A stretch of DNA of 64,000 nt from Actinoplanes sp. SE50/110 (GTDB lineage: Bacteria; Actinomycetota; Actinomycetes; Mycobacteriales; Micromonosporaceae): contig NZ_LT827010.1 in NCBI RefSeq assembly GCF_900119315.1, forward strand, positions 284,001 to 348,000. Reading direction: 5' to 3'. The translations under genes were made by a program, and so were the position numbers. Below, piece after piece: positions 7,497-15,097 of the stretch (position 1 is its first letter; the number at the start of each line of letters is the position of its first letter). The notes below the pieces were generated by a model, which saw nothing but the letters and a program-made list of their open reading frames with translations, was not told where the DNA came from and ran no database searches.

Positions 7497-8615
7497 TCAG
7501 GCGGGCGCCAGCAGGCGGGTCAGGCCGGCGACCGCGACGACCCGGCGGACGGTGGGCCGCACACCGGTCAGCCGGACCGTCACGCCGTGGGCGCGTCCGG
7601 CGTCCGCCACCCCGCGCAGCACGCGCGCTCCGGCGGCGCTCAGCAGCGACACCCCGGCCAGGTCGAGGACCAGCGCGCCGCCGCCCAGCCGGCGCAGCGT
7701 GTCCATGAGTGTCTCCTGCAGCAGGACGGCGCTGTCCGCGTCGATCTCGCCGCAGATCCGGGCCTCGGTCGCGCCGTCCGGCCGCAGGCGGCTGACCACC
7801 CGGCCGTCCATCGGGTCGGCGTCGTTGCCCGGCCAGGGCGGCACCGTGTCCTGCAGCAGCGCCTCGCGCAACCAGGTCAGGGCCCGGGTGAGCACCCGGG
7901 ACACGTGCATCTGCGAGATGCCGATCTCGGCGGCGATCTGGGCCTGGGTACGGTCCTGGTAGAAGCGCAGGATCAGGATCCGGCGGACCCGCGGCGGGAG
8001 CCGGCGGGCGAGTTTGGCCACCGCGAGATAGTCGGCGACCTGGTTGAACGCGGGGTCGGCGCTGCCCAGCAGATCGGCGAGCTCGCCGTCGCCCTCGCCG
8101 AGCGGCAGACTCAGCGACACGGCACGGTATCCGCTCGCCGCCGTCCGGGCCTCGTCCAGCGTCTCCGAGTCGATGTGGCAGCGCTGCGCCACCTCCCCCT
8201 CGGTCGGCGCCCGGCCCAGCTCGTGCGCCAGCTCGACCTCGGCCACCCTGGTCTGCGCGGCCAGGTGCTGCAGGCGGCGCGGCGCGCGGACCGACCAGGT
8301 GTGGTCCCGGAAGTGCCGCTTCAACTCTCCACTGATCGTGGCGACGGCGTACGCGGTGAACGACCCCCGCTCCGGCAGGTAGCGGGACACGGCCTTGACC
8401 AGGCCGAGGGAGGCGACCTGCACGAGGTCCTCGAACGGCTCGCCGCTGTGCCGGTAACGCTGGGCCAGGCGCCGGGCGAACGGCACCATCCGATCGATCA
8501 TCTCCGCGCGCAGGCGCCGATCGGTGGCCTGGTCGGCCGTGGCCAGCAGACGCGCGTACTCCTCGGCGATCAGATCGAGGTCGTCCTCGATCGTCACCCC
8601 AGTTGTCGTAGGCAT
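7497..8615 (-). CDS. SigB/SigF/SigG-family sigma factor with C-terminal STAS domain
   Basis: 372 residues from ATG 8615 (upstream GGGGG; in-frame ATGs at 8639 and 8636 lack a ribosome site). Residues about 35-260 carry sigma regions 2-4: FEDLVQVASLGLVKAV and GSFTAYAVATISGELKRHFRD in region 2, and a region-4 helix-turn-helix in QAQIAAEIGISQMHVSRVL. Residues about 285-372 form a STAS domain (ICGEIDADSAVLLQETL; LVLDLAGVSLLSAAGARVL). Ordinary SigF-type factors end after region 4, at about 260 residues, so the STAS tail is an addition of about 100 residues. The downstream PAS-PP2C-HATPase-STAS gene is the obvious partner. The tail could bind the ATPase domain that would otherwise hold the sigma part, but that is inference. 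Confidence 0.9.
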   Translation of the reverse strand: MPTTTGVTIEDDLDLIAEEYARLLATADQATDRRLRAEMIDRMVPFARRLAQRYRHSGEPFEDLVQVASLGLVKAVSRYLPERGSFTAYAVATISGELKRHFRDHTWSVRAPRRLQHLAAQTRVAEVELAHELGRAPTEGEVAQRCHIDSETLDEARTAASGYRAVSLSLPLGEGDGELADLLGSADPAFNQVADYLAVAKLARRLPPRVRRILILRFYQDRTQAQIAAEIGISQMHVSRVLTRALTWLREALLQDTVPPWPGNDADPMDGRVVSRLRPDGATEARICGEIDADSAVLLQETLMDTLRRLGGGALVLDLAGVSLLSAAGARVLRGVADAGRAHGVTVRLTGVRPTVRRVVAVAGLTRLLAPA

Positions 8616-8708
8616 GAGAGAACCCCCAGCGTTCATCAACGAACGTGCGCCGTCGAGTCCGGGATGCCCGGGATCCGCGAAGCCATTCGTCGATGACGGC
8701 AGATCGGC

Positions 8709-9953
8709 TCATCCCTGGATGGTCAGTCGGGCGAGCGCCGAGCGGACGGCCCGGCCGTCGTCGGCCCGAGCCACGATCCGGCGCTGCCGGTCGGCGCCGT
8801 TGCCCTCGTCGCGCAGACGCGCCAACCCGTCGCGTACCGTCTCGAAATCGCCCGACGGGAGGAACATGGCCGCCGCGATCTGATCGATGACGTGCCAGGA
8901 CGGCGCGGGGCGGCCGCTCGCCGGGTCGAACAGCCGGGCCTGCAGACCCTGCCGGGACGCACGCCAGTGGGCAGCGCGGAGCACCGCCGGACCCACCGGG
9001 ACCGGTCGGTGCCCGGGCCCGGTGTCCTGGACCGCGGCGAGCACGGCGGCTCGCAGCAGACCGACCGCCACGACCGTGTCGTCGGCGCTCAGGCCCACGT
9101 CGCCGACCCGGATCTGGACCGCCGGCGTGGGGCTCGGCCGCACCCGCCAGTAGCGCAGCGACTCCGGCAGGCCGGCCTCCGCCGCCTGGACGGCCGCGGA
9201 CACCGCGGCGGCCGCTTCGATGGCCGCTTCGCCGGATCGCAAAGCTCCGGCGGATCGCAAAGCTCCGGCGGATAGCGAAGCTGCGGCGGATAGCGAAGCT
9301 TCGCCGGATCGCAAAGGTCCGCCGGATCGCAAAGGTTCGCCGGATAGCGAAGCCTCGCCGGATGGCAAAGCTTCGTCGGACCGCGAGGCCCCGGCGCCCG
9401 AGGGGGTCATGGCGATCGCGCCGGCTGACCGCAGGGCCGGCCCGAACGCGCCGAGCGCGCGCCGTTGGGCCTGCACGAAACGCCAGCTCGCGTGGCCGGT
9501 GTCGGCGCCGCGGGCGAACGGCGAGTTGGCGGTGAGCGCCTCGACGACCGGCAACCAGGCCGGCAACCGGCGGCATACCCGCACCGCCGCCCGGCCGTCG
9601 GGAACACCGACGTGAATCGTCAGGCCGCAGAGGGCCGCCGCCGGGTCTTCGGGCGTCATGCCGACCGCCAGCAGGTGCGCGCCGTGTTCCGCGGCGGCCG
9701 CGGCGGCCGCTCGTCGGCCGCGCAGCAGATCCGCGCGGAGGGTGGTGAGAGCGGTCGACGGCGACGACACCAGCGTCACCGTCCCACCGATGACCCGTCC
9801 GTGCGGCGCCAGGGCCGCGGCGAGCGCCTCATCGGCCGGGACGGCCGTTCCGGTGTCCCGGTCGGCCAGCAGCAGCTCCTCCTCGACCACGACGGGCAGC
9901 GCCGCGCAGGCGTTGGCGGGTGTCAGGAGGGTGGTGAAGGTTGCCGCGGCCAT
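8709..9953 (-). CDS. GCS2-family carboxylate-amine ligase, diverged paralogue with repeat insertion (copy B)
   Basis: 414 residues from ATG 9953; an in-frame GTG at 10061 would add 36 residues of low-complexity sequence. It aligns with copy A (VVVEEELLLADRD, IHVGVPDGRAAVR, NSPFARGADTGHASWRF, VQIRVGDVGLS), but the HVHVG histidine pair is reduced to TIHVG and the arginine/proline-rich loop after the TGHASW motif is lost. In place of that loop is a 60-residue Ser/Ala/Gly/Leu-rich insertion encoded by 18-base tandem repeats. These changes suggest altered substrate or lost activity. It lies between the sigma gene and the natural-product cluster on the same strand, 147 bases after the ATP-grasp gene, and may belong to either unit. 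Confidence 0.8.
   Translation of the reverse strand: MAAATFTTLLTPANACAALPVVVEEELLLADRDTGTAVPADEALAAALAPHGRVIGGTVTLVSSPSTALTTLRADLLRGRRAAAAAAAEHGAHLLAVGMTPEDPAAALCGLTIHVGVPDGRAAVRVCRRLPAWLPVVEALTANSPFARGADTGHASWRFVQAQRRALGAFGPALRSAGAIAMTPSGAGASRSDEALPSGEASLSGEPLRSGGPLRSGEASLSAAASLSAGALRSAGALRSGEAAIEAAAAVSAAVQAAEAGLPESLRYWRVRPSPTPAVQIRVGDVGLSADDTVVAVGLLRAAVLAAVQDTGPGHRPVPVGPAVLRAAHWRASRQGLQARLFDPASGRPAPSWHVIDQIAAAMFLPSGDFETVRDGLARLRDEGNGADRQRRIVARADDGRAVRSALARLTIQG
9234..9395. repeat. 18-bp minisatellite, nine tandem units, inside GCS2 copy B
   Basis: Nine consecutive 18-base units of the form GGATMGCRAAGSTYCGSC run without gaps. Units 1-2 are identical, 3-4 share GGATAGCGAAGC and 5-6 share GGATCGCAAAGG, indicating stepwise duplication. 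A partial tenth unit precedes it. Because 18 is divisible by 3 the repeat stays in frame and encodes six-residue units of the LRSGEA type in copy B. Two further copies of a CGCCGAAACRCCC motif, also 18 bases apart, lie at 10017-10047 just upstream of the gene. Confidence 0.9.
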
Positions 9954-10100
9954 GAGTGACGTCCGATCCGCCCTGGGCGATGGTGCGATGACGCGGACGC
10001 GTTCCCCGCCCCGCGTCGCCGAAACACCCGGCTTCGCCGAAACGCCCCGCGCCCTCGACACGGTGCGCGGTGGCGGAGTGCGCCGCGGCGGCGAGACGCC

Positions 10101-11318
10101 TCACTCGAAGGTGACCAGTCCGGCGGCGGTCGTGCTGAGCCGGCGGGCCTCCGCGGTGCTGCCCGCCCGCAGGATCGCGTAGCCGAGCCGGCACCGATGG
10201 TCGGTGCCCGCCGGGACCGCGGCACCCGGGACGACGGTGAACCGGTGCCGCACGTACCCCGGCAGCGATTCCACCCGATCCGCGCCGAGCGCACGGGTGC
10301 CGGACACCGGCCCGGCCGGGATGAAGAACACCGTTGCCGCCGCGCCGGCCGCGTCCTTCGTGCGGGTCTCCCGGGGCGCCCGCCCCAGATAGCCGGCGAG
10401 CATCGCGCGCGGCAGGCAGACGCCGGTGGTGAGTTCGATCAGCTCGTAGATCTGGCCGCCGGCCAGCCGGGCCGCCAGTTCGATGGTGACCGGGCCGTCC
10501 GCGGTGAGCCGGATCTCGTGGTGGAACGGCCCCATGGTGACGCCGAGCGCCCTGGCGACCGCCCCGGTGTGCCGCCGGATCCGGTCCGCGACGCCGGCGT
10601 CGAGCTCGGCCGGCACGACGTGTCCGATCTCGACGAACGACGGCTCCGGCGACAGTCTCTTCTCGACGATCGCCGCCACCGTGACCCTGCCGTCGTGCAC
10701 GTATCCCTCGACGCTCAGCTCCGGCCCGGTCAGATACTCCTCGACCAGCGCGCGGGCGCCGGCGGTGCGGCCGAAGTCGCGGGTCTCGTCGGCGGCCATC
10801 CGCCGGTACGCGGCGGTCAGCTCCACCTCGTCGGTGACTTTGGTGACGTGGAAGCTGCCGCAGAAGTCGGCCGGTTTGAGCACCAGCGGGTAGCCGATGG
10901 CGGTGGCCGCCCGGACGGCTTCCCGGGGTGACGTCACCGCCGCCCAGCGGGGCGCCGGCAGTCCGGCCCGGTCGAGAGCGGCCCGCATCAGGTGCTTGTC
11001 GCGGACCAGGTCGACCGTCGTGACCGGCAGGCCGGGCAGCCCGAGGCGGGCGGCGGCCCGGGCGGCGACGCCGACGTGGAACTCCAGGCCCGGTACGACG
11101 GCGTCGATCCGGGGCAGCCGGTCCAGGGCGGCATCGACCGCGGCCTGGTCGTTGGTCTCGACCTCGATGAGTTCGTCGATGTAGCGGCGGTGGTCGTCCG
11201 GCACGCGCCGGTCGCCGGCGTCGCGGGACAGCACCACGATCCGGTGGCCGGCCGCCTTGCCGTAGCGCAGCAGGGACAGCCCGGACGACTGGGGTTCAAG
11301 CACGACGACGGTGGTCAT
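10101..11318 (-). CDS. ATP-grasp ligase (L-amino-acid ligase / BacD-like)
   Basis: 405 residues from ATG 11318, preceded by AGGAG at eight bases; the ATG overlaps the stop of the aminotransferase gene (ATGA). The N-terminal pre-ATP-grasp Rossmann part begins TTVVVLEPQSSG. The central ATP-binding part has GYPLVLKPADFCGS with its lysine and ALVEEYLTGPELSVEG. The C-terminal metal-binding segment FHHEIRLTADGPVTIELAARLAGG is the pattern of L-amino-acid ligases such as BacD. The family joins two amino acids, or an amino acid and another carboxylate, through an acyl phosphate. It is the last gene of the minus-strand biosynthetic cluster. The substrate is not predictable by eye. Confidence 0.85.
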   Translation of the reverse strand: MTTVVVLEPQSSGLSLLRYGKAAGHRIVVLSRDAGDRRVPDDHRRYIDELIEVETNDQAAVDAALDRLPRIDAVVPGLEFHVGVAARAAARLGLPGLPVTTVDLVRDKHLMRAALDRAGLPAPRWAAVTSPREAVRAATAIGYPLVLKPADFCGSFHVTKVTDEVELTAAYRRMAADETRDFGRTAGARALVEEYLTGPELSVEGYVHDGRVTVAAIVEKRLSPEPSFVEIGHVVPAELDAGVADRIRRHTGAVARALGVTMGPFHHEIRLTADGPVTIELAARLAGGQIYELIELTTGVCLPRAMLAGYLGRAPRETRTKDAAGAAATVFFIPAGPVSGTRALGADRVESLPGYVRHRFTVVPGAAVPAGTDHRCRLGYAILRAGSTAEARRLSTTAAGLVTFE

Positions 11319-12478
11319 GTCCACTCTCCTAACGGCCCGGCCAGCTGGTCGACGATCCGGACGAGGATCGGTTCGGTGGTGGCGAAGTTCAGGCGGAGGA
11401 AGCCGGGGGCGCCGCAGTCGGCCCCGTCGACGACACTGACCCGCGCGTGACGGGCGACGACGCCGGCCAGGTCGTCCGGCCGCCGGCGCAGGCCGCGCAG
11501 ATCCAGCCAGGCGAGGTAGGTGCCGGCCGGCGGAACGTACCGGACGCCGGGCAGCCGGTCGCGGACCAGGTCGGCCAGCCGCCACCGGTTGTGGTCCAGC
11601 CGGGTGAGCACCGAGTCGAGCCAGCCCCGGCCGTCGTGGAAGGCGGCGGCGGTCGCGACCGCGCCCAGCGTGGAGGTGCCGTCGGTGGCCAGCCGGTCGA
11701 GCCGGTCCCAGCGTTTCCGGTCGGCGTCGTTACTCAGGATCACCTGCGCGCATTTGAGCCCGGCCACGTTCCACGCCTTCGAGGCCGAGGTGGCGGTCAG
11801 CGTGTGCCCCGCGGTGACCGGTGAGATCGACGCGTACGGGATGTGCCGCCGCCCGGTGTAGACCAGCGGCGCGTGGATCTCGTCGGCGAACACCCGGCCG
11901 CCGTGGGCGTCGACGACCCGGGACAACGCCAGTAGCTCGCCGCTGTCCGGGACGTGCCCGAGCGGGTTCTGCGGCGAGGAGAGCAGCAGCAGGTCGCCGC
12001 CCGCCCCGAAGGCCCGGTCCAGGCGGTCCAGGTCGAAGCGGGGCGCGCCGTCGTGGTGCTGCGCCATCGGCACCGCGATGATCTCCCGGTCCAGCATCGC
12101 GGGCACCGTCAGGAACGGCATGTACGCCGGCACCGGCACGATCACCGGCGAGCCGGGCCGGGAGAAGTGCGCGATCGCCAGGTGCAGGGCCCGGACCACG
12201 TCCGGGACCAGGCGCACGTCGTCGTCCGCGACCGCCCACCCGTATGCCGTGCGCTGCCAGTCGGCGCAGGCCCGGGCCGCGGCCCGGGCCAGGGCCGGGG
12301 GCAGGTAGCCGAGCAGCCCGTCGTCGATCGCCCGGGTCAGTGCCGTCGCCACCGCGGGGGCGGTGCCGAAATCCATCTCCGCGACCGAGGCGCCGAGCAG
12401 GCCGGGACCGTCGCCGGTCCACTTGAGATGGCCGGCGGCACGCAGTGCCGCGACCGTGGGTCCGCCGCCGCGATCCAC
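11315..12478 (-). CDS. PLP-dependent aminotransferase / C-S lyase of MalY-PatB type
   Basis: 387 residues from GTG 12478, just after the stop of the ligase gene (2-base gap); a longer frame to 12769 is composed of shadow sequence. Hallmarks of fold-type I class I/II aminotransferases are present: ASVAEMDFGTAP near the N-terminus (the MalY signature), LLSSPQNPLG, VFADEIHAPLVY with the PLP-binding aspartate, and TATSASKAWNVAGLK with the Schiff-base lysine. A C-terminal GFLRLNFAT carries the carboxylate-binding arginine. MalY/PatB enzymes cleave C-S bonds or transaminate. In this cluster it could supply or modify an amino-acid building block. Lyase versus aminotransferase cannot be settled from sequence. 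Confidence 0.87.
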   Translation of the reverse strand: MDRGGGPTVAALRAAGHLKWTGDGPGLLGASVAEMDFGTAPAVATALTRAIDDGLLGYLPPALARAAARACADWQRTAYGWAVADDDVRLVPDVVRALHLAIAHFSRPGSPVIVPVPAYMPFLTVPAMLDREIIAVPMAQHHDGAPRFDLDRLDRAFGAGGDLLLLSSPQNPLGHVPDSGELLALSRVVDAHGGRVFADEIHAPLVYTGRRHIPYASISPVTAGHTLTATSASKAWNVAGLKCAQVILSNDADRKRWDRLDRLATDGTSTLGAVATAAAFHDGRGWLDSVLTRLDHNRWRLADLVRDRLPGVRYVPPAGTYLAWLDLRGLRRRPDDLAGVVARHARVSVVDGADCGAPGFLRLNFATTEPILVRIVDQLAGPLGEWT

Positions 12479-12480
12479 GG

Positions 12481-13767
12481 TCAGACCGGTGTTCCGGTCA
12501 GCCGCGAAGCCGCGTCCCGGACCGTGTCCTCGATCGCCGCCAGCCGCTCCGGGGTCTCGGCGAACAGCAGGCACTCGGTCGGCTCCCCGCCGTCCGGGTC
12601 GGCGGCCAGCACGATGACGCCGTCCCCGGTGAGGCCGGGCAGCGACCCGGGCGGGACGGCCGGGACGTCGCGCAGGTTGGTCAGCAGCCAGCGGTCGGCG
12701 TATCGCGGCCCGAGCAGGCGTTCTGCCACCTCGTGCAGGACCAGCCCGCCACCCCAGCGCCCGTTGCACTCGTTGAAGATCAGCCGCTGGTCCGGGGTGA
12801 GCATGGCGTCGATGTTGAGGTGGCCGCGGTAGCCGAGCCGGGCGGCGTGACCGGCGTACGCCGCGGCCCAGGTGGCCGCCTCGGTCAGGCTGAACGGCGG
12901 CAGGTCGGCCGGGATCCGCAGGCCGATCCAGGACAGTGCGGGCGCGTCCGGGTCGCCGGCCGGCTCCAGGCGGATGCTTCCCGAGTTCAGGAACCGCGCC
13001 CGGCCGGCCTCGTCGATCAGGTACTCGAAGTAGAACATCCGTACCGCCGGGTGGTACGCCTCGGCGACGACGACCCGGCTGCCGTCGTCGGTCAGTTCGT
13101 CCCAGATGCGCCGGCCGACCCCGGTGAGGTCACCACGTATCCGCCGGGTCTCCCGGGCGCCGGGCAGCGGGCCGCTGTCGTCGCTGGTCAGCACGATGTT
13201 GCCGCTGCCGCCACCGGCGTTGTCAGTCTTGACGATCACCCGCCCGGTCTCCGGCAGCAGGCGTCCGATCGCCCGGGACAGCGCGCCGGGGGAGCGCGCG
13301 ATCGACCCGGCGGCCAGCGGCAGGCCGGCGCCGGCCGCGATCTGGCGGAAGTGCGACTTGCGGTTGAACAGCTCGAACCCGCGCTGGGCGGCGAACGTGT
13401 CACCCGGCGCCGGCGGCAGCCCGAGCCGGTCGGCCAGGGCGGCGGTGCCCTCGGTGACGAAGCACGGCGCCACCGTCCAGCCGGTCGCGTCCAGCAGGGG
13501 GCGCAGCGCCGCGGTGAACTCGTCGGAGGTCAGCACCTCGTCGCTGAGGATGCCCGGCCAGGACAGCACCCGCACCGACCCGGTCGGCCAGCCCAGCGTC
13601 GCCTCGATGTGGGCGAGGAACCCGGGGGCGACCGCGGCCGGAACCACCACCACGTCGCCGGGCCGGGCCATCCAGATCAGCCGCAGGCAGGAGGTGACCG
13701 AGGGCAGCCGGTGCACGATGTCGGCCGCGTAGTCGGCCCGGATGTTGACGATGATGACTCTGCGCAT
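12481..13767 (-). CDS. PGM1-like peptide ligase (pre-ATP-grasp / ATP-grasp protein)
   Basis: 428 residues from ATG 13767; upstream in-frame sequence is non-coding or belongs to the GFA gene. It opens with MRRVIIVNIRADYA, then a long pre-ATP-grasp region. The ATP-grasp core includes NRKSHFRQIAAGAGLPL and GRVIVKTDNAGGGSGNIVL (lysine plus glycine-rich loop), and LNIDAMLTPDQRLIFNECNGRWGGG supplies the metal ligands (E, N). This resembles PGM1, the pheganomycin ligase that joins a nonproteinogenic amino acid to a ribosomally made peptide, and its relatives. A PGM1-like enzyme in an operon headed by a 17-codon ORF is the main reason to suspect a ribosomal precursor. Assignment is by recalled motifs; the peptide-ligase role is inferred. 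Confidence 0.75.
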   Translation of the reverse strand: MRRVIIVNIRADYAADIVHRLPSVTSCLRLIWMARPGDVVVVPAAVAPGFLAHIEATLGWPTGSVRVLSWPGILSDEVLTSDEFTAALRPLLDATGWTVAPCFVTEGTAALADRLGLPPAPGDTFAAQRGFELFNRKSHFRQIAAGAGLPLAAGSIARSPGALSRAIGRLLPETGRVIVKTDNAGGGSGNIVLTSDDSGPLPGARETRRIRGDLTGVGRRIWDELTDDGSRVVVAEAYHPAVRMFYFEYLIDEAGRARFLNSGSIRLEPAGDPDAPALSWIGLRIPADLPPFSLTEAATWAAAYAGHAARLGYRGHLNIDAMLTPDQRLIFNECNGRWGGGLVLHEVAERLLGPRYADRWLLTNLRDVPAVPPGSLPGLTGDGVIVLAADPDGGEPTECLLFAETPERLAAIEDTVRDAASRLTGTPV

Positions 13768-13781
13768 GCCGGTCGTCCCGC

Positions 13782-14189
13782 CTAGGCTGTCAGTTTGTGC
13801 CGGCCGGCGGCGATGCTGGCCTCCCAGTTCTGCCCGTCGAACTCGGCGTACTCGACGTGCTCGGCGAAGCTGAGGTCGAGGCAGCGCGCGTTGACGCTGA
13901 AGTAGCCGGTCGGGTGGGACCGGGGACGGTAGAACGGCATGATGCCGCAGACCGCGCAGAACGTGTGGTCGGCGACCATCGTGCCGAACCGGTACGGCTT
14001 GAGGAACTCCTGTCCCTGGTGCAGCCGGAAGAAGTCCTCGGGCAGCATCAGCTCCTGATGGCCGGACATGTGGCAGATCCCGCAGTTGCACAGGGTCACG
14101 GTCAGGTGGCTGGTGAGCGAGACCGAGAAACGCACGTTGCCGCAGTGGCATCGCCCGTCGTGCCAGGTCCGCTCCTGGGCGTCGCTCAT
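13782..14189 (-). CDS. GFA/CENP-V family zinc protein
   Basis: 135 residues from ATG 14189 (CAGGAG at seven bases; ATGA overlap with the desaturase stop). It has the zinc-binding pattern of the glutathione-dependent formaldehyde-activating enzyme family: GRCHCGNVRF (CxC), LCNCGICH (CxxC) and FCAVCGIMPFYRP (CxxC). The family fold binds zinc, and few members have a proven reaction; some act on S-hydroxymethyl adducts or other small-molecule thiol conjugates. Here it is embedded in a biosynthetic operon with two oxygenases and a C-S-lyase-like enzyme, so it may process a sulfur-containing intermediate. That is inference from context. Confidence 0.85.
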   Translation of the reverse strand: MSDAQERTWHDGRCHCGNVRFSVSLTSHLTVTLCNCGICHMSGHQELMLPEDFFRLHQGQEFLKPYRFGTMVADHTFCAVCGIMPFYRPRSHPTGYFSVNARCLDLSFAEHVEYAEFDGQNWEASIAAGRHKLTA

Positions 14190-15097
14190 GACGTCTCTCC
14201 TGGGGTGAGATGCCGGATCAGCCGCAGATGGAATGCGGTGTACGAGGCGGCCTGCAGCGGATGCGGTTCGGGCAGCGCCCGGTGCAGCCGGTGCAGGTTC
14301 AGCGTCGGCACGGCCGGGAACCGGTGGTGCTCGGCGTGGTAGTTGGCGTTCCACATGAAGAAGCGCATCACCGGGTTCGACCGCACGGTGCGGGTGTTGC
14401 GCTCGATGTCCGGCACACCCCACAGCCCGTAGTGCTCGGTGAGCCCGGTGAACCGCGCGACCACGGTGGACGCCAGCAGGGGCAGCCAGTAGCCGAGCAG
14501 AACGGCGTACGGGAAAATCGCGGTGAGCGTCAGCGCGACCGCGACCCAGAGACAGATGACCAGGTTGTCCTGCCGCGACGCGCGGCGCCGGTCCGGGTGG
14601 CCGGTGACACTGGCCGGGAATCGGTGCTGCCAGGTGCGGGTGGCGGTGATGACGTTGTAGCGCCAGAGCGTGATGCCGCTCATCGAGTAGAGGTATGCGC
14701 CGAGGCCGGTGAAGGTCTTCTCCGGCTCGGTGTCGCCCGGGACACCGGTGAACCGGTGGTGGACCAGGTGCTGGTAGCGGTAGTTGGTGAAGTTGATCAG
14801 GATCGGGGTGCACCAGGCGGCGCCCATGACCCGGTTGGCGCGCCGGGACCGCAGGTGCGAGCCGTGCACGCAGTCGTGGGCGGCCTGGATGAAACCGGAC
14901 ATGACCATGGTCAGCGCCAGCGTCGCGGCGACCGTGACGACCGGCTCGTCCAGGCGCAGTGCGAGGGTCAGCGCGCCGGCGTAGAGGGCGGCCATCGCGG
15001 TCATGGTGAGCAGCACCCGGCGCTGCACCACACCGGCCAGCGCGATCAGCACCGACCGGTCCAGGCCGGCACGCGGTGGGGTGACGGCGGTGGTCAT
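14186..15097 (-). CDS. Membrane fatty-acid-desaturase-type di-iron enzyme
   Basis: 303 residues from ATG 15097, overlapping the preceding stop by ATGA. The three histidine boxes are clear: HDCVH (about residue 76), HLVHH (about 112) and HAEHH near residue 265. Hydrophobic segments lie at about 30-70, 125-150 and 180-210. These integral membrane enzymes use two irons and O2 to desaturate or hydroxylate acyl chains or other hydrophobic substrates. In this cluster the substrate could be a lipid tail or an amino-acid side chain. No acyl carrier protein or acyl-CoA ligase gene is in the operon, so a substrate from primary metabolism or a pathway intermediate is more likely. Confidence 0.9.
   Translation of the reverse strand: MTTAVTPPRAGLDRSVLIALAGVVQRRVLLTMTAMAALYAGALTLALRLDEPVVTVAATLALTMVMSGFIQAAHDCVHGSHLRSRRANRVMGAAWCTPILINFTNYRYQHLVHHRFTGVPGDTEPEKTFTGLGAYLYSMSGITLWRYNVITATRTWQHRFPASVTGHPDRRRASRQDNLVICLWVAVALTLTAIFPYAVLLGYWLPLLASTVVARFTGLTEHYGLWGVPDIERNTRTVRSNPVMRFFMWNANYHAEHHRFPAVPTLNLHRLHRALPEPHPLQAASYTAFHLRLIRHLTPGETS

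Noticed and set aside
8615..8644. GTTC-N15-GGGTTC as SigB-type promoter of the sigma factor gene
   Set aside because: Two mismatches at critical positions, and its -10 lies too near the start codon to be convincing.
4995..8696. 1233-residue open frame on the + strand
   Set aside because: Antisense to three well-supported genes (GCS2 copy A, phosphatase, sigma factor); composition is Arg/Gly/Gln-rich with no domain, typical of shadow frames in high-GC DNA.
9234..9395. 18-bp repeats as a CRISPR array
   Set aside because: Units are contiguous with no spacers and lie in frame inside a gene; no cas genes are present.
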